64,000 bases of DNA from the NCBI GenBank assembly GCA_035556195.1, contig DATMFK010000063.1:1-64000 (forward strand), given 5' to 3'. Positions 35,117-44,324 of the stretch are shown here, piece by piece. A program made the translations under genes and the position numbers. How positions within the stretch are numbered: position 1 is the stretch's first letter; each line of letters begins with the position of its first letter. Below the pieces are notes generated by a model, which saw only the letters and a program-made list of their open reading frames with translations, was not told the DNA's origin and searched no databases. Source of the DNA: G016756615 sp035556195 (GTDB lineage: Bacteria > Pseudomonadota > Alphaproteobacteria > Rhizobiales > Rhizobiaceae).

Positions 35117-35567
35117 CGAAGCTCTTTTCCTGGAGCTCGGGGCGGTCAATCAATATTGGCTTCACTACAGGCTGCTCGACGACTGGGGCTACGCCAAACT
35201 CGCAAAGAAGGAGCGCGAGGAATCGATCGAGGAAATGCATCACGCCGACAAGATCATCGAGCGGATCATCTTTCTCGAAGGGCATCCCAACCTGCAGTCG
35301 GTCGCGCCGCTGCGCATTGGCCAGAATGTAAGGGAAGTGCTGGAATCGGATCTCGCCGGCGAATATGACGCCCGCACTTCGTACAAGAAATCGCGCGAGA
35401 TCTGCCACGACCTTGGCGACTACGTGACGATGCAACTTTTCGAGGAACTGCTGAGCGACGAGGAAGGCCATATCGACTTCCTCGAGACGCAGCTCGACCT
35501 GCTCGCCACGATCGGCGAGGAGAGATACGGCCTGCTCAACGCCGCGCCGGCGAACGAGGCCGACTAG
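35082..35567 (+). CDS. bfr: Bacterioferritin
   Basis: At 161 aa this has the full four-helix ferritin-like fold. Ferroxidase residues are in ELGAVNQYWLHYR (Glu18) and EEMHHADKIIERI (Glu51, His54), with more ligands in the DEEGHIDFLE stretch. Met52 is the expected haem ligand shared between subunits. The 24-mer oxidises Fe(II) and stores it. The gene overlaps bfd and sits inside an imelysin/cytochrome cluster behind an ICE box, consistent with Irr control. Its place between imelysin and the di-heme protein is unusual. Confidence 0.96.
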   Translation: MKGEPQVIERLNEALFLELGAVNQYWLHYRLLDDWGYAKLAKKEREESIEEMHHADKIIERIIFLEGHPNLQSVAPLRIGQNVREVLESDLAGEYDARTSYKKSREICHDLGDYVTMQLFEELLSDEEGHIDFLETQLDLLATIGEERYGLLNAAPANEAD

Positions 35568-35577
35568 GCAGAGGACA

Positions 35578-37188
35578 ATGCGGCGTATCAATCTTCTGAG
35601 GCGCCGCGCGCCCGCCGGGTCATCCCGAACCCGGCATGGACGAACCAGCCTCCTCTCCTGGGGGACGCTCCCCGCCGGGGCCGCGGTCGCGGCCTTGGCC
35701 TTCGCCGCCGTCGCCTATGCGGGCATGCCCGAGGCCAAAGGCCTCGAAACCAGCCGGCAGGACCTCTCCGCGGAGGATCTGGCGCGGGTCGGGGCCATCA
35801 CGCGGCCGACGACCGACTTTTCCAAAGCGGAAAAGTTCGAGCCCATGCAGGGCGGCGCCGGGACCTCGCGCAAGCGGATCAATCAGGACGCCTTCTCGCA
35901 ATCCTCGGCCAACCTCACCTTCGAGGAAGAGGGCACCTTCAAGCTCGGCAACGCGATCTTCCGCAAGCTCTGGGTCTCGTCGCCCTCGTCCACCCAGGCC
36001 TCGGATGGACTTGGCCCGCTCTTCAACGCACGCGCCTGCCAGAGCTGCCATCTGAAGGACGGGCGCGGCCATCCGCCCGAGAACAATCCAGACGCGACAT
36101 CGATGTTCCTGCGCCTGGCGCGCGACGCCGACACGACCGAGGAGAGGCAGGCGCTCGCCGATCGGAAGGTGCTGAACTTCCCCGATCCTACCTACGGAAC
36201 GCAGTTGCAGGATCTTGCCGTTCCCGGCCTCGCCGGCGAAGGCCGCATGAAGATCACCTATAAGGAGCTACCGGTCAAACTCGGCGACGGGACCGTCGTG
36301 TTGTTGCGCAAGCCGAGCTATAGCGTGGACGCGCCCGCCTACGGCCCGCTGGATCCCAGGACCAGCCTGTCTCCGCGCGTGACCTCGGCAATGATCGGGC
36401 TCGGGCTCGTCGAGCAGATCCATCCGGCCGACATCCTCGCCCATGCCGACCCCGACGACCGCGACGGCGATGGCATCTCCGGCAGGCCCCAGATCGTGCG
36501 CGATCCCTCGAGCGGAGAGCTGACGCTCGGCCGCTTCGGCTGGAAGGCGCAAACCCCGACGATCCGCCAGCAGACGGCCGACGCCTTCGCTGGCGATATC
36601 GGCATCTCGACGCCGGAAGTGCCGAAGCACTGGGGCGACTGCACCGAGGCCGAGGCTACCTGCCGCGCCCTGCCGACCGGCGTGCAGGAACGACTGGGCG
36701 ACGTCGAGGCACCGCCGCCGGTCATGGACCTCGTCACCTTCTATTCGCAGAACCTCGCCGTTCCGGCGCGCCGGAAACCTGACGACGCAAGCGTGCTCGC
36801 CGGCAAGAAGATCTTTTATGGGCTGGGCTGCATATCCTGCCACACGCCCAAATTCGTCACCCGTCGCGACGCGCCCAACAAGGCGCAGGCCTTCCAGCTC
36901 ATCTGGCCCTATTCCGATTTCCTGCTGCATGACATGGGCGAGGGGCTGGCGGATGGCCAGAAAGTGGGCGATGCCACGGGCAGCGAATGGCGCACGCCGC
37001 CCCTTTGGGGCATCGGCCTCACCGAGACCGTGAGCGGCCATACCTTCTTCCTGCATGACGGGCGCGCACGCAACCTCGCCGAGGCGATCTTGTGGCACGG
37101 GGGCGAAGGGCAAGATGCGCGCGACGGTTTCGCGGCACTTGGCGAAGCGGACCGCGAGTCGCTTCTCCGCTTTCTGGAGTCGCTCTGA
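35578..37188 (+). CDS. Di-heme cytochrome c-type oxidoreductase (DUF1111, peroxidase-like)
   Basis: The protein has 536 aa with a signal sequence at about 30-48. There are two haem c attachment motifs, CQSCH (154-158) and CISCH (418-422), in a fold related to MauG and bacterial di-heme peroxidases. DUF1111 proteins occur beside imelysins in many alphaproteobacteria and are thought to move electrons for iron handling at the periplasm. DADPDDRDGDGISG at about 289-302 looks like a calcium-binding loop. It starts at ATG 35578 after AGAGGAC, 10 bp downstream of bfr. Confidence 0.88.
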   Translation: MRRINLLRRRAPAGSSRTRHGRTSLLSWGTLPAGAAVAALAFAAVAYAGMPEAKGLETSRQDLSAEDLARVGAITRPTTDFSKAEKFEPMQGGAGTSRKRINQDAFSQSSANLTFEEEGTFKLGNAIFRKLWVSSPSSTQASDGLGPLFNARACQSCHLKDGRGHPPENNPDATSMFLRLARDADTTEERQALADRKVLNFPDPTYGTQLQDLAVPGLAGEGRMKITYKELPVKLGDGTVVLLRKPSYSVDAPAYGPLDPRTSLSPRVTSAMIGLGLVEQIHPADILAHADPDDRDGDGISGRPQIVRDPSSGELTLGRFGWKAQTPTIRQQTADAFAGDIGISTPEVPKHWGDCTEAEATCRALPTGVQERLGDVEAPPPVMDLVTFYSQNLAVPARRKPDDASVLAGKKIFYGLGCISCHTPKFVTRRDAPNKAQAFQLIWPYSDFLLHDMGEGLADGQKVGDATGSEWRTPPLWGIGLTETVSGHTFFLHDGRARNLAEAILWHGGEGQDARDGFAALGEADRESLLRFLESL

Positions 37189-37210
37189 TGATCAAATGCG
37201 GGAAAAGCCC

Positions 37211-37709
37211 CTCACTGTCCTGCCGGACATCTCTCCCCGCATGCGGCTCCGATGTTTACACATCTTCGGAGGACACCTTGGATGGTGAAATACATCGCGC
37301 AAGGCATGGAAAGCCCGAAGGGCGGCATGGTTGCTGGCACCGGCTCGGCCGCTTCGTTCTGCACCGTTGGCTGGGTTGCCTGAACGTAACGGAATGGATC
37401 CTCGGGTTACGTCGCCGTCGCTTCGCTCGGCGCCGGCCCGAGGATGACGAAGCTTCCATGTCCATGCCAATCGCCAACGCTGGCGATTGGGCAGCCCTTC
37501 AGCGCAGTCGTCATCCTCGGACGGGAGCCCGCGCCAGCGGGCGAGCTGATCCGTACCGCCTAAGATGTGTGAATCCGATAGCCGCATGCGGGGAGAGAGA
37601 GGCTGGCCGCTTGGATTTCGCCAGTCGCCAACGCTGGCGTTTGGCGAAAGTGGAAACGACATCGACTCTCTCCCCGCATGCGGGGAGAGATGTCCGGCAG
37701 GACAGTGAG
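37211..37709. repeat. 499-bp composite intergenic element with 36-bp perfect inverted ends
   Basis: The 36 bases at 37211-37246 (CTCACTGTCCTGCCGGACAT and so on to CATGCGG) recur perfectly inverted at 37674-37709. Between them lies a truncated copy of the palindromic repeat: the 51-bp module at 37347-37397, a hairpin with TCCTCGGG and CCCGAGGA, the central stem CCAATCGCC/GGCGATTGG at 37467-37490, and a right arm that ends near 37556. No gene is present between 37189 and 37727. The right end touches the signal-peptide start of the next gene. Confidence 0.8.
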
Positions 37710-37727
37710 GGGCGGCCATTCAGGCGC

Positions 37728-38795
37728 TTGGTCGTCGGCCTGACGTTCCTCGCGCTGGCCTGTATCGTCTCCCCCACTCATTCAGCCGAACGCTCTGCCT
37801 CCGCAACCATCACCGGTGCGGTCGAAGGCTTCGTCAAGCCCGCTTATGCAGCCTTCCACAACAGCACCGCCGCCCTGAAGTCGTCCGTCGGCGAGCTCTG
37901 CGCCGGCCCTTCGCCCGCAGCGCTCGATGCAGCCCGCGCCGCCTTCTCGGAGACCACCCGCGCCTGGTCCGAGGTCGAGATCATCCGCATCGGACCGGTG
38001 ACCGAGGAGAACAGGCTGGAGCGTGTCCTCTACTGGCCGGACCGAAAGAGCATCGGCCTCAAGCAGGTGCAAGCGGCGATCGCCGAACGCGACGCCAGTG
38101 TGACCGACACGGCCCGCCTTGCCGAAAAGAGCGTCGCCATGCAGGGGCTCGGCGCGCTCGAATTCGTGCTGTTCGGCACGGGATCGGAAGAATTGGCGAA
38201 GGGAGAGGCTTTCCGCTGCTCTTACGGCGCGGCGATCTCCGGCAACCTCGACACGATTGCCGAAACCGTGGAGAAAGGCTGGGAGGATCCGAGCGGCTTC
38301 GGCGCGAGCTGGGCAAACCCTTCCTCGAGCAACGCATTCTACCGGACCGACGCGGAAGCGTTGACCGACCTGCTCGAGGTCTTCATCAGCGGGACGGAAC
38401 TCGTCCGCGACCAGCGCATCAACAGCTTTCTCGGCGAGACGGAGAAGGCCGACAAGCCCAAGCAGGCGCTGTACTGGCGTTCGCAGGGCACCGCGGAGGC
38501 GCTCGGCGGCAACATGGCGGGCATGAAGGCCCTGTTCGATGCATCGGACCTTGCCGGCACCTTGCCTGCGAACTCCCGCTGGATAGCGCAATCGATCAAT
38601 TTCGAACTCGGCAACGCCATCCGCGCGGCGGAGGGAGCCTCCGGCCCGATCGACGAGGTCCTGGCGGATCCGACCCGCCGCGGAAAGGTCGCCTATTTCA
38701 AGTTGGTCACCACCAGCCTCTCCGAACTGTTCGGCAAACGGCTTTCGGCCGAACTCGGCCTTACCGCCGGCTTCTCCTCGCTCGACGGTGACTGA
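37728..38795 (+). CDS. Second imelysin-family periplasmic protein
   Basis: The product has about 355 aa. The hydrophobic signal region LVVGLTFLALACIVS begins exactly at the chosen TTG start and is cleaved after HSA. The imelysin fold is supported by TTRAWSEVEIIRIGPV near residue 70 and MQGLGALEFVLFG, where GxHxxE is replaced by GLGALE. This loss of the histidine is common in the second, IrpA-like paralogue of such clusters. No normal ATG start exists: the frame is open through the upstream repeat, and GTG 37650 would give a repeat-encoded N-terminus. The repeat seems to have replaced the native start. The stop falls next to the DUF1513 start. Confidence 0.8.
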   Translation: MVVGLTFLALACIVSPTHSAERSASATITGAVEGFVKPAYAAFHNSTAALKSSVGELCAGPSPAALDAARAAFSETTRAWSEVEIIRIGPVTEENRLERVLYWPDRKSIGLKQVQAAIAERDASVTDTARLAEKSVAMQGLGALEFVLFGTGSEELAKGEAFRCSYGAAISGNLDTIAETVEKGWEDPSGFGASWANPSSSNAFYRTDAEALTDLLEVFISGTELVRDQRINSFLGETEKADKPKQALYWRSQGTAEALGGNMAGMKALFDASDLAGTLPANSRWIAQSINFELGNAIRAAEGASGPIDEVLADPTRRGKVAYFKLVTTSLSELFGKRLSAELGLTAGFSSLDGD

Positions 38796-38796
38796 C

Positions 38797-39894
38797 ATGG
38801 CCACGCCCCTGATCGACCGCCGAGAATTCCTGAAGGCTGCGGGCATGGGCTTCGCGACCGCTCTCCTGCCGCGCCAGGCCTTCGCGCTGGACCGGACAGA
38901 CGCCGTCTTCGCTACGGCCTTCCAACGCCGCGACGGCGGCTACGGCGTGGCCGTTCTCTCGGAAAACCGCGAGATCGTTTTTACCGCGGTGCTTCCCGAG
39001 CGCGGTCACGACGTGACTTTCGATTCCGTTTCGCGACGCTCCGTCGTCTTCGCCCGCCAGCCCGGCGCCTTCATGGTGGTGTTCGACCATGAAAGCCGGA
39101 TGGAGCCGCAGACGATCGGGAGCGTCGAGGGGCGGCATTTCTACGGCCACGGCGTCTTTTCGCCCGATGGCGCGCTGCTCTACGCCACCGAGAACGATTT
39201 CGACAATGCCGCCGGCATGGTCGGCATCTACGACGCGCGCGACGGCTTCCGCCGCGTCGGTGAATTCCCGACCCACGGCATCGGACCGCACGAGATGCTG
39301 CTCCTTGCCGACGGCAGAACGCTGGCCATCGCCAATGGCGGGATCGAGACCCATCCGGATTTCGGCCGCGCCAAGCTCAACATAGCGACCATGAAGCCAT
39401 CCTTCGCCTTCATCGATCGCGAGACCGGCGCGCTTCTGGAACAGCACTTCCTGCCAGCCGCATTGCATCAACTGTCGATCCGCCACATGGCGATCGACCA
39501 GCAGGGCGCGGTCTGGTTCGGCTGCCAGCACGAAGGTCCGGCAAGCGAACGGCCGCTGCTCGTCGGCAAGGCTCGGCTCGGCGAGGAACTCGCCCTCGTC
39601 GATATGCCGGGCGATGTGCTGGCTGGTTTCCGGAACTACATCGGTTCGGTCGCGGCCAATCCGACCGCGGGAACAGTCGCCGTCTCGTCCCCGGAGGGCA
39701 ACAGCTGCGCGGTGATCGAGGCGGCAACCGGCAGAGTGCTGTCGGTCAAGCCGCTGGTCGAGGTCTGCGGTCTGGCGCCGGATCACGCCGGTTTCCGTGC
39801 CACCACCGGAACAGGCGATATCCTCGCCGCGGACGGGTCGCAAGCGGCTCTCGACGAGTATGCCTGGGACAACCACCTGCTGCGGATCGGATAG
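38797..39894 (+). CDS. DUF1513 protein, probable Tat-exported beta-propeller of the iron cluster
   Basis: The 365-residue product starts with the twin-arginine motif DRREFLKAAGMGFATALLP, so it is probably exported folded through Tat. The mature part has repeating beta-sheet blades (GHGVFSPDGALLYATEN, HEMLLLADGRTLAIAN) like a seven-bladed propeller. DUF1513 genes regularly end imelysin/di-heme clusters, with a suggested but unproven role in periplasmic iron use. It follows the second imelysin directly. A GTG at 38788 is an alternative start. Confidence 0.85.
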   Translation: MATPLIDRREFLKAAGMGFATALLPRQAFALDRTDAVFATAFQRRDGGYGVAVLSENREIVFTAVLPERGHDVTFDSVSRRSVVFARQPGAFMVVFDHESRMEPQTIGSVEGRHFYGHGVFSPDGALLYATENDFDNAAGMVGIYDARDGFRRVGEFPTHGIGPHEMLLLADGRTLAIANGGIETHPDFGRAKLNIATMKPSFAFIDRETGALLEQHFLPAALHQLSIRHMAIDQQGAVWFGCQHEGPASERPLLVGKARLGEELALVDMPGDVLAGFRNYIGSVAANPTAGTVAVSSPEGNSCAVIEAATGRVLSVKPLVEVCGLAPDHAGFRATTGTGDILAADGSQAALDEYAWDNHLLRIG

Positions 39895-39919
39895 CGCGAC
39901 CTGTTCACCTCAACGAATT

Positions 39920-39945
39920 TGCCGCTCCGGCGAACCGGAGCAGCA
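39920..39945. terminator. Bidirectional hairpin between convergent genes
   Basis: GCTCCGG (39924-39930) pairs perfectly with CCGGAGC (39935-39941) around CGAA, and TGC/GCA extend the stem after one mismatch. It lies between the DUF1513 and YCII genes. There is no T-run, so its use as a terminator is likely but not certain. Confidence 0.55.
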
Positions 39946-39967
39946 TTGCGGCTGGAAGCAGCGATCG

Positions 39968-40405
39968 TCAGGATTTGCCCTTGGCGAGCTTTTCCGTCTC
40001 GGCACGCAGGCGCTGATCGAGTTCCTGGATCTCCGGCGTGACGATCTCGCCGAAATCCTCCATCTGAAATAGGGGACGGATCTCGATCTCGGAATCTCCA
40101 GGCATCGGATTGGGACAGCGTTTGACCCATTCGATTGCCTCTTCGAGCGAGGCGACTTCCCAGATCCAGTAGCCTGCGACGAGTTCCTTCGTCTCGGCGA
40201 AGGGGCCATCCACGACGCTGCGCTGGGGGCCGGAGAACTTCACCCGCACTCCCTTCGAGCTGGGCTGGAGACCGTCGCCAGCCAGCATGATGCCCGCCTT
40301 CACCAGCTCCTCGTTGTATTTCATCATGGCCTCGAGCAGCTCCGCGCTCGGCATTATGCCGGCTTCGCTGTCTTCCGTGGCCTTAACGATCACCATAAAT
40401 CGCAT
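39968..40405 (-). CDS. YCII-related domain protein
   Basis: The 145-residue protein starts MRFMVIVKATEDSEAG and contains VVDGPFAETKELVAGYWIWE, typical of the YCII/DGPF family (ferredoxin-like dimers). These small proteins occur widely beside ECF sigma factors, but none lies here. The function is not known; a dehydratase or isomerase role has been suggested for relatives. A long charged C-terminal helix ends the protein. Start ATG 40405 is preceded by GGGAGA. It is divergent from the adenylate cyclase gene. Confidence 0.88.
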   Translation of the reverse strand: MRFMVIVKATEDSEAGIMPSAELLEAMMKYNEELVKAGIMLAGDGLQPSSKGVRVKFSGPQRSVVDGPFAETKELVAGYWIWEVASLEEAIEWVKRCPNPMPGDSEIEIRPLFQMEDFGEIVTPEIQELDQRLRAETEKLAKGKS

Positions 40406-40631
40406 TTTTAGCTGTCTCCCGTAGGTTGCATTGAGAGGGACGGTGTGCCGCCTGGCTGCGGAACCATCGCTCATCGAGACGTCGAATGGGAGTAGCGGAA
40501 ATCGACATGCGTATGAATTTTTCCTGCTGCAACTTTGCCGGGGCATGGCTACGACCGTCGAAGCACGAACCGTCCGGCATCTTGGGCATGGCCGGGCTTG
40601 CAATTCGGCAGCGCATTGCGACATTTGGCAC

Positions 40632-42548
40632 ATGAACACGCCCGCGCAACCGGTCCGTCTGGTCCGCCCTGAAAAGAAGCGGCGCCGCATCCCCGTTTCA
40701 GTCCTTATGGCGTTGAGCTTCGGCACGCTGGTGTTCTTGTCGGTCGGCGGCGTGCTTGCATTGTCGGTCGGCGCCAATGTGCGCAACACGTTTGATCTGC
40801 TTGGCGCTCAGTCCACGCTCTTGATCGATGCGATGGAGGATGCGCTACGCGCCGAACTGGGACGTGCCGAAGACGCAGTGGACGGCGTGGCACAGCTTTA
40901 TGCGCAGGGCGACTTCCAGATCGACGACGAGGCCATGTCGGCGGCGCTTGCCGGTGCCCTTTCGGCTACGCCGGGTGCAAACGTGATTCTGATCTGCACG
41001 CCAGACCTGGTCTGCAGGGGGGAGGCGCGCGCCGACGGGGATGTGCCCGGCGCGATCCGGCGGCTCCCGGCCGAATCCGAGAAATCGCCGGAAGTTCGTG
41101 CCGCCCTGGAGCAGCGGAGGCAGATCGACGGACGCTGGTGGGGCGCGATCGTGGCGAATGAGCACGGCCTTTTCGCCAATGTCTCCGTGCCGCTCACACG
41201 CGGCGGCGAGACGAAGGCTTGGGTGATCGCCGCCGTCGAACTGCAGAAACTGTCCAGGATCACGCAGGAACTGTCGTCTCGCTTCGGCACGCATGCATTC
41301 ATTCTGGATGGCGACGATTCCATCCTGGCGGATCCCAGGCTGGCCGATCCAAACGCAGCGAAACACGGCATTCGGCCGCTGACACCGCTTGCCGCCTTTG
41401 GCGACCCGGTACTCGCCCGGTATGACGGGCGCGAGCCGGAGGCGGACTTCAGCGCCAAGCGCGGCCGCGATATCGAGGTGGCCGAGATCAAGACCGAAGA
41501 CGAACCCAGCGGGGCCGGAGAGGACAGCTACATCGCCATCACCCGCAAGATCAGCGGCTATGGCGAACAACCCTGGACCATCGGCGCCTATTTCGAGGCC
41601 AGGCAGATCGGCGACGAGATCGAGCGCGTCATGGGATCGGCGTTGCTTGGCTTTGGCGCCATGGCGGCGGCGATCGTTATCGCGATCATGCTCGGCAGGC
41701 GCCTCTCACGTCCGATCCAGGCGATCGCCGGGCAGGCGACGCGCGTTGCCGATTTCAACCTCGACGAGGTGAAGCCGCTGCCGCGCAGCAGGGTTCTGGA
41801 ACTGGATGAGCAGGCGTCCGCCTTCAACGCCATGCTCATCGGACTGCGCGCTTTCTCGACCTACGTTCCGCGCTCGCTGGTGGCCAAGCTCGTGCGCACG
41901 GGAAAGATCGGGATCGCCGAACCGCGCGAAGCGATCGTTACCGTCATGTTCACCGACATTGTCGGTTTCACCACGCTGTCGGAGCAGATGGACGCCGCCG
42001 CCACGACGAAGCTCCTCAACCATCATTTTTCGATCCTGTGTCGCGCGGTCGACGCCCATGGCGGGACGGTCGACAAGTTCATGGGCGACGGAATGCTGGC
42101 ATTCTTCGGCGCACCCGACAGCCTCGAGAGCCATGCGGCGGCGGCGGTCCGCGCGGCGGCGGCCATCCGCGACGAGTTGAAGGCGGACTATGGGCAGCAG
42201 GCCGGGGAAAGGCGCGACCCTTTCCGCGTCCGGATCGGCATCCATACGGGCCCGGTCATCGTCGGCAACATCGGCGCGTCCGACCGCGTCAACTATACGA
42301 TCATCGGCGATACCGTGAACATAAGCCAACGGCTGCAGGAGCTTGGCAAGCAGCTCGCGCCCGACGCCGCGGTCTCGATCACCATTTCCGGTGAGACCGC
42401 TTCACGGCTCGACGAAGAATTCGAAACAATACCCGCAGGCGAACACAGGCTGCGTGGACGCGGCGAAGCGACAAGGGTCTTCCAACTCGGCAGAGTCGAA
42501 ACACCGGCCGCGCCCGGACTGGGAGTCCACCGCGCCAAAGCCGGCTAG
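40632..42548 (+). CDS. Membrane-bound class III adenylate/guanylate cyclase
   Basis: The product has 638 aa. A first membrane helix (about 25-47) and a second (about 335-357) enclose a periplasmic sensor region like those of dCache type. A HAMP linker follows (RRLSRPIQAIAGQATRVADF), then the cyclase domain from about 430, with VMFTDIVGFTTLSEQM carrying the first metal-binding Asp and KFMGDGMLAFFG the second. INYTIIGD-like VNYTIIGDTVNISQRL marks the substrate-binding end. It should make cAMP in response to an external signal. Rhizobiales carry many such cyclases, and no specific ligand can be predicted. ATG 40632 was chosen just before the first membrane segment. Confidence 0.9.
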   Translation: MNTPAQPVRLVRPEKKRRRIPVSVLMALSFGTLVFLSVGGVLALSVGANVRNTFDLLGAQSTLLIDAMEDALRAELGRAEDAVDGVAQLYAQGDFQIDDEAMSAALAGALSATPGANVILICTPDLVCRGEARADGDVPGAIRRLPAESEKSPEVRAALEQRRQIDGRWWGAIVANEHGLFANVSVPLTRGGETKAWVIAAVELQKLSRITQELSSRFGTHAFILDGDDSILADPRLADPNAAKHGIRPLTPLAAFGDPVLARYDGREPEADFSAKRGRDIEVAEIKTEDEPSGAGEDSYIAITRKISGYGEQPWTIGAYFEARQIGDEIERVMGSALLGFGAMAAAIVIAIMLGRRLSRPIQAIAGQATRVADFNLDEVKPLPRSRVLELDEQASAFNAMLIGLRAFSTYVPRSLVAKLVRTGKIGIAEPREAIVTVMFTDIVGFTTLSEQMDAAATTKLLNHHFSILCRAVDAHGGTVDKFMGDGMLAFFGAPDSLESHAAAAVRAAAAIRDELKADYGQQAGERRDPFRVRIGIHTGPVIVGNIGASDRVNYTIIGDTVNISQRLQELGKQLAPDAAVSITISGETASRLDEEFETIPAGEHRLRGRGEATRVFQLGRVETPAAPGLGVHRAKAG

Positions 42549-42560
42549 GTCAAAGCCACC

Positions 42561-43187
42561 CTACTCTACCGCTCCCGACACATCCGCTCTGGCAACCGCC
42601 TTGCGGATGAGCTCGACGAAACGCTCGCCGGCGGTTTCGCGCGCGCCGCTATTGTCGATGACGACGGCGCCGTGGCTGTCGAATTTCGCCGAACGCGCAA
42701 GTCTGGCAAGCACCTCGCCGCGCGGTTCGCGTCCGCGCGCGGCAAGCCGCTCGGCCAGGATCTCCGGTGCTGCCGATATCTCCACCACGATGACATTCTC
42801 ATAGCGGTCCCTGAGCGCCGGAAGTGCGCCGCGCGACAGGTTGGCGATGGCGACCCGGCCGTCGGCGATTGCGTCGTCGACATTTGCCGGCAAGCCGTAT
42901 TTCAACCCGTGCGCCTCCCAGGCAAGCGCGAAGGCGCCATGTGCTCGCGCCTTGTCGAAGGCCGCATCGGCAAGGGAATCGTGATCCTCGGTGGAGCCGT
43001 CGCACGGCCGGGTGATGACGCGCCGCACGAAGAGCACACTGTCGTCGCCGGCAAAACGCTCGCGCGCATAGCCCAAGATCGTGTCCTTGCCGGCGCCGCT
43101 CGGCCCGACCACGGCTAAGAACACGCCGTTGCGCACAGGAAACGGAGCGCTGGCCAGCTCGCGTTCGATCAATGCGGAGGCCATCAT
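42561..43187 (-). CDS. phnN: Ribose 1,5-bisphosphokinase
   Basis: PhnN phosphorylates ribose 1,5-bisphosphate to PRPP, the last step that recycles the ribose carrier in C-P lyase phosphonate breakdown. The 208-residue P-loop protein has Walker A GPSGAGKD at 28-35 and resembles guanylate kinases, with RVITRPCDGSTEDH as the substrate region. ATG 43187 overlaps the phnM stop (ATGA). It lies with phnM and the DUF1045 gene, but about 9 kb from phnG-phnL, so the C-P lyase genes are split in this organism. Confidence 0.92.
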   Translation of the reverse strand: MMASALIERELASAPFPVRNGVFLAVVGPSGAGKDTILGYARERFAGDDSVLFVRRVITRPCDGSTEDHDSLADAAFDKARAHGAFALAWEAHGLKYGLPANVDDAIADGRVAIANLSRGALPALRDRYENVIVVEISAAPEILAERLAARGREPRGEVLARLARSAKFDSHGAVVIDNSGARETAGERFVELIRKAVARADVSGAVE

Positions 43188-44323
43188 GCGACGCGGCGTC
43201 CTTCCCGCCAGACGGTACGGACGACCGGCACATGCTCGTCGACACGGACGCGCACGAGGTCGGCGCGGCGACCGGCCTCGATGACCCCGCGATCGGTCAG
43301 GCCGACAGCCTCGGCCGGGTTGCGTGACACCATCGCAACCGCTTTCGGCAGAGAGATCTGGTCCACGACCTCGCCCAGGAAGAAGGCCGACTGGATGAGG
43401 CTGAAGGGGATATAGTCGGAGGACAGGATGTCGAGCAGTCCATCCTCTGCCAGAGCGCGAGCCGAGACGTTGCCGGAATGGGAGCCACCGCGCATGACAT
43501 TCGGCGCTCCCATCAGAACACCCAATCCGGCATGCTTGGAGGCGCGAGCGGCCTCGGCCGTGGTCGGGAACTCGGCGACCCGAATCCCTTGTGCAACGGC
43601 CTCGTCCACATGGGCGAGCGTGGCATCGTCGTGGCTGGCGAGCACGATGCCGCGCGCGCGGCAGGCATCCGCGATGGCAGCCCGGTTGGTAGCGGAGTTG
43701 GCTGCCGATTCGGCGATGCGCCGCTCGCAGAAGGCGCGGAAGGCCTCGTCCGACATCTTGAGCTTGCCCTGGTAATAGACGGCATAGGATTCCAGGCTGG
43801 CGAACTGGCGCTGACCCGGCGCGTGATCCATCAGGGATGCGAGCCGCACACGCTCGTCGCCGTCGAAATACGCGAAACCTTCCAGGCAATCGGCCGCGGA
43901 AACCTCGCAGCGGAGATGAATGAAATGGTCGGCGCGCACCCGATCCTGCCGTACGCTGTCATCGATGGCGTCGGCCAGCTTGCGGATCTCGGCTGCCGTC
44001 ATGCCGCTCTCTTCGTCGAGGCCCACGCGCAACGCGTCGAAGACGGTGGTGATGCCGGCAGTCGCGACCTGGGCATCATGGGCGAGCACGGCGGCGATCG
44101 GATTCCAGCGCACTTTGGGACGCGGCGCGTAGTGGCCCTCGAGGTGGTCGGTGTGGAGTTCGACCAGGCCCGGAATTATGTAGTCGCCTTCCATGTCCTC
44201 GCCGGCGCGGGAGGCATCGGTGGAGATGTCGGCGATCAGGCCGTCGCGGACGAGAAGCGATCCGGTGACGACCTCGTCGGCGAGCACGAGGCGGGCGTTG
44301 GTGAGAACTGTTTCGACAGGCAT
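43184..44323 (-). CDS. phnM: Alpha-D-ribose 1-methylphosphonate 5-triphosphate diphosphatase
   Basis: PhnM removes pyrophosphate from the ribose-triphosphate phosphonate intermediate, giving the substrate of PhnJ. The 379-residue amidohydrolase shows PGLVELHTDHLEGHYAPRP, the metal-binding HxD motif in the PhnM version, and later GIVLASHDDATLAHVDEA and GVLMGAPNVMRGGSHSGN. It overlaps phnN at its 3' end and is preceded by the DUF1045 gene with a 1-bp gap. All three are probably one transcript. Confidence 0.96.
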   Translation of the reverse strand: MPVETVLTNARLVLADEVVTGSLLVRDGLIADISTDASRAGEDMEGDYIIPGLVELHTDHLEGHYAPRPKVRWNPIAAVLAHDAQVATAGITTVFDALRVGLDEESGMTAAEIRKLADAIDDSVRQDRVRADHFIHLRCEVSAADCLEGFAYFDGDERVRLASLMDHAPGQRQFASLESYAVYYQGKLKMSDEAFRAFCERRIAESAANSATNRAAIADACRARGIVLASHDDATLAHVDEAVAQGIRVAEFPTTAEAARASKHAGLGVLMGAPNVMRGGSHSGNVSARALAEDGLLDILSSDYIPFSLIQSAFFLGEVVDQISLPKAVAMVSRNPAEAVGLTDRGVIEAGRRADLVRVRVDEHVPVVRTVWREGRRVA

Positions 44324-44324
44324 G

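Noticed and set aside
37211..37709. CRISPR array
   Set aside because: Repeats are inverted, not regularly spaced direct repeats, and there are no spacers or cas genes.
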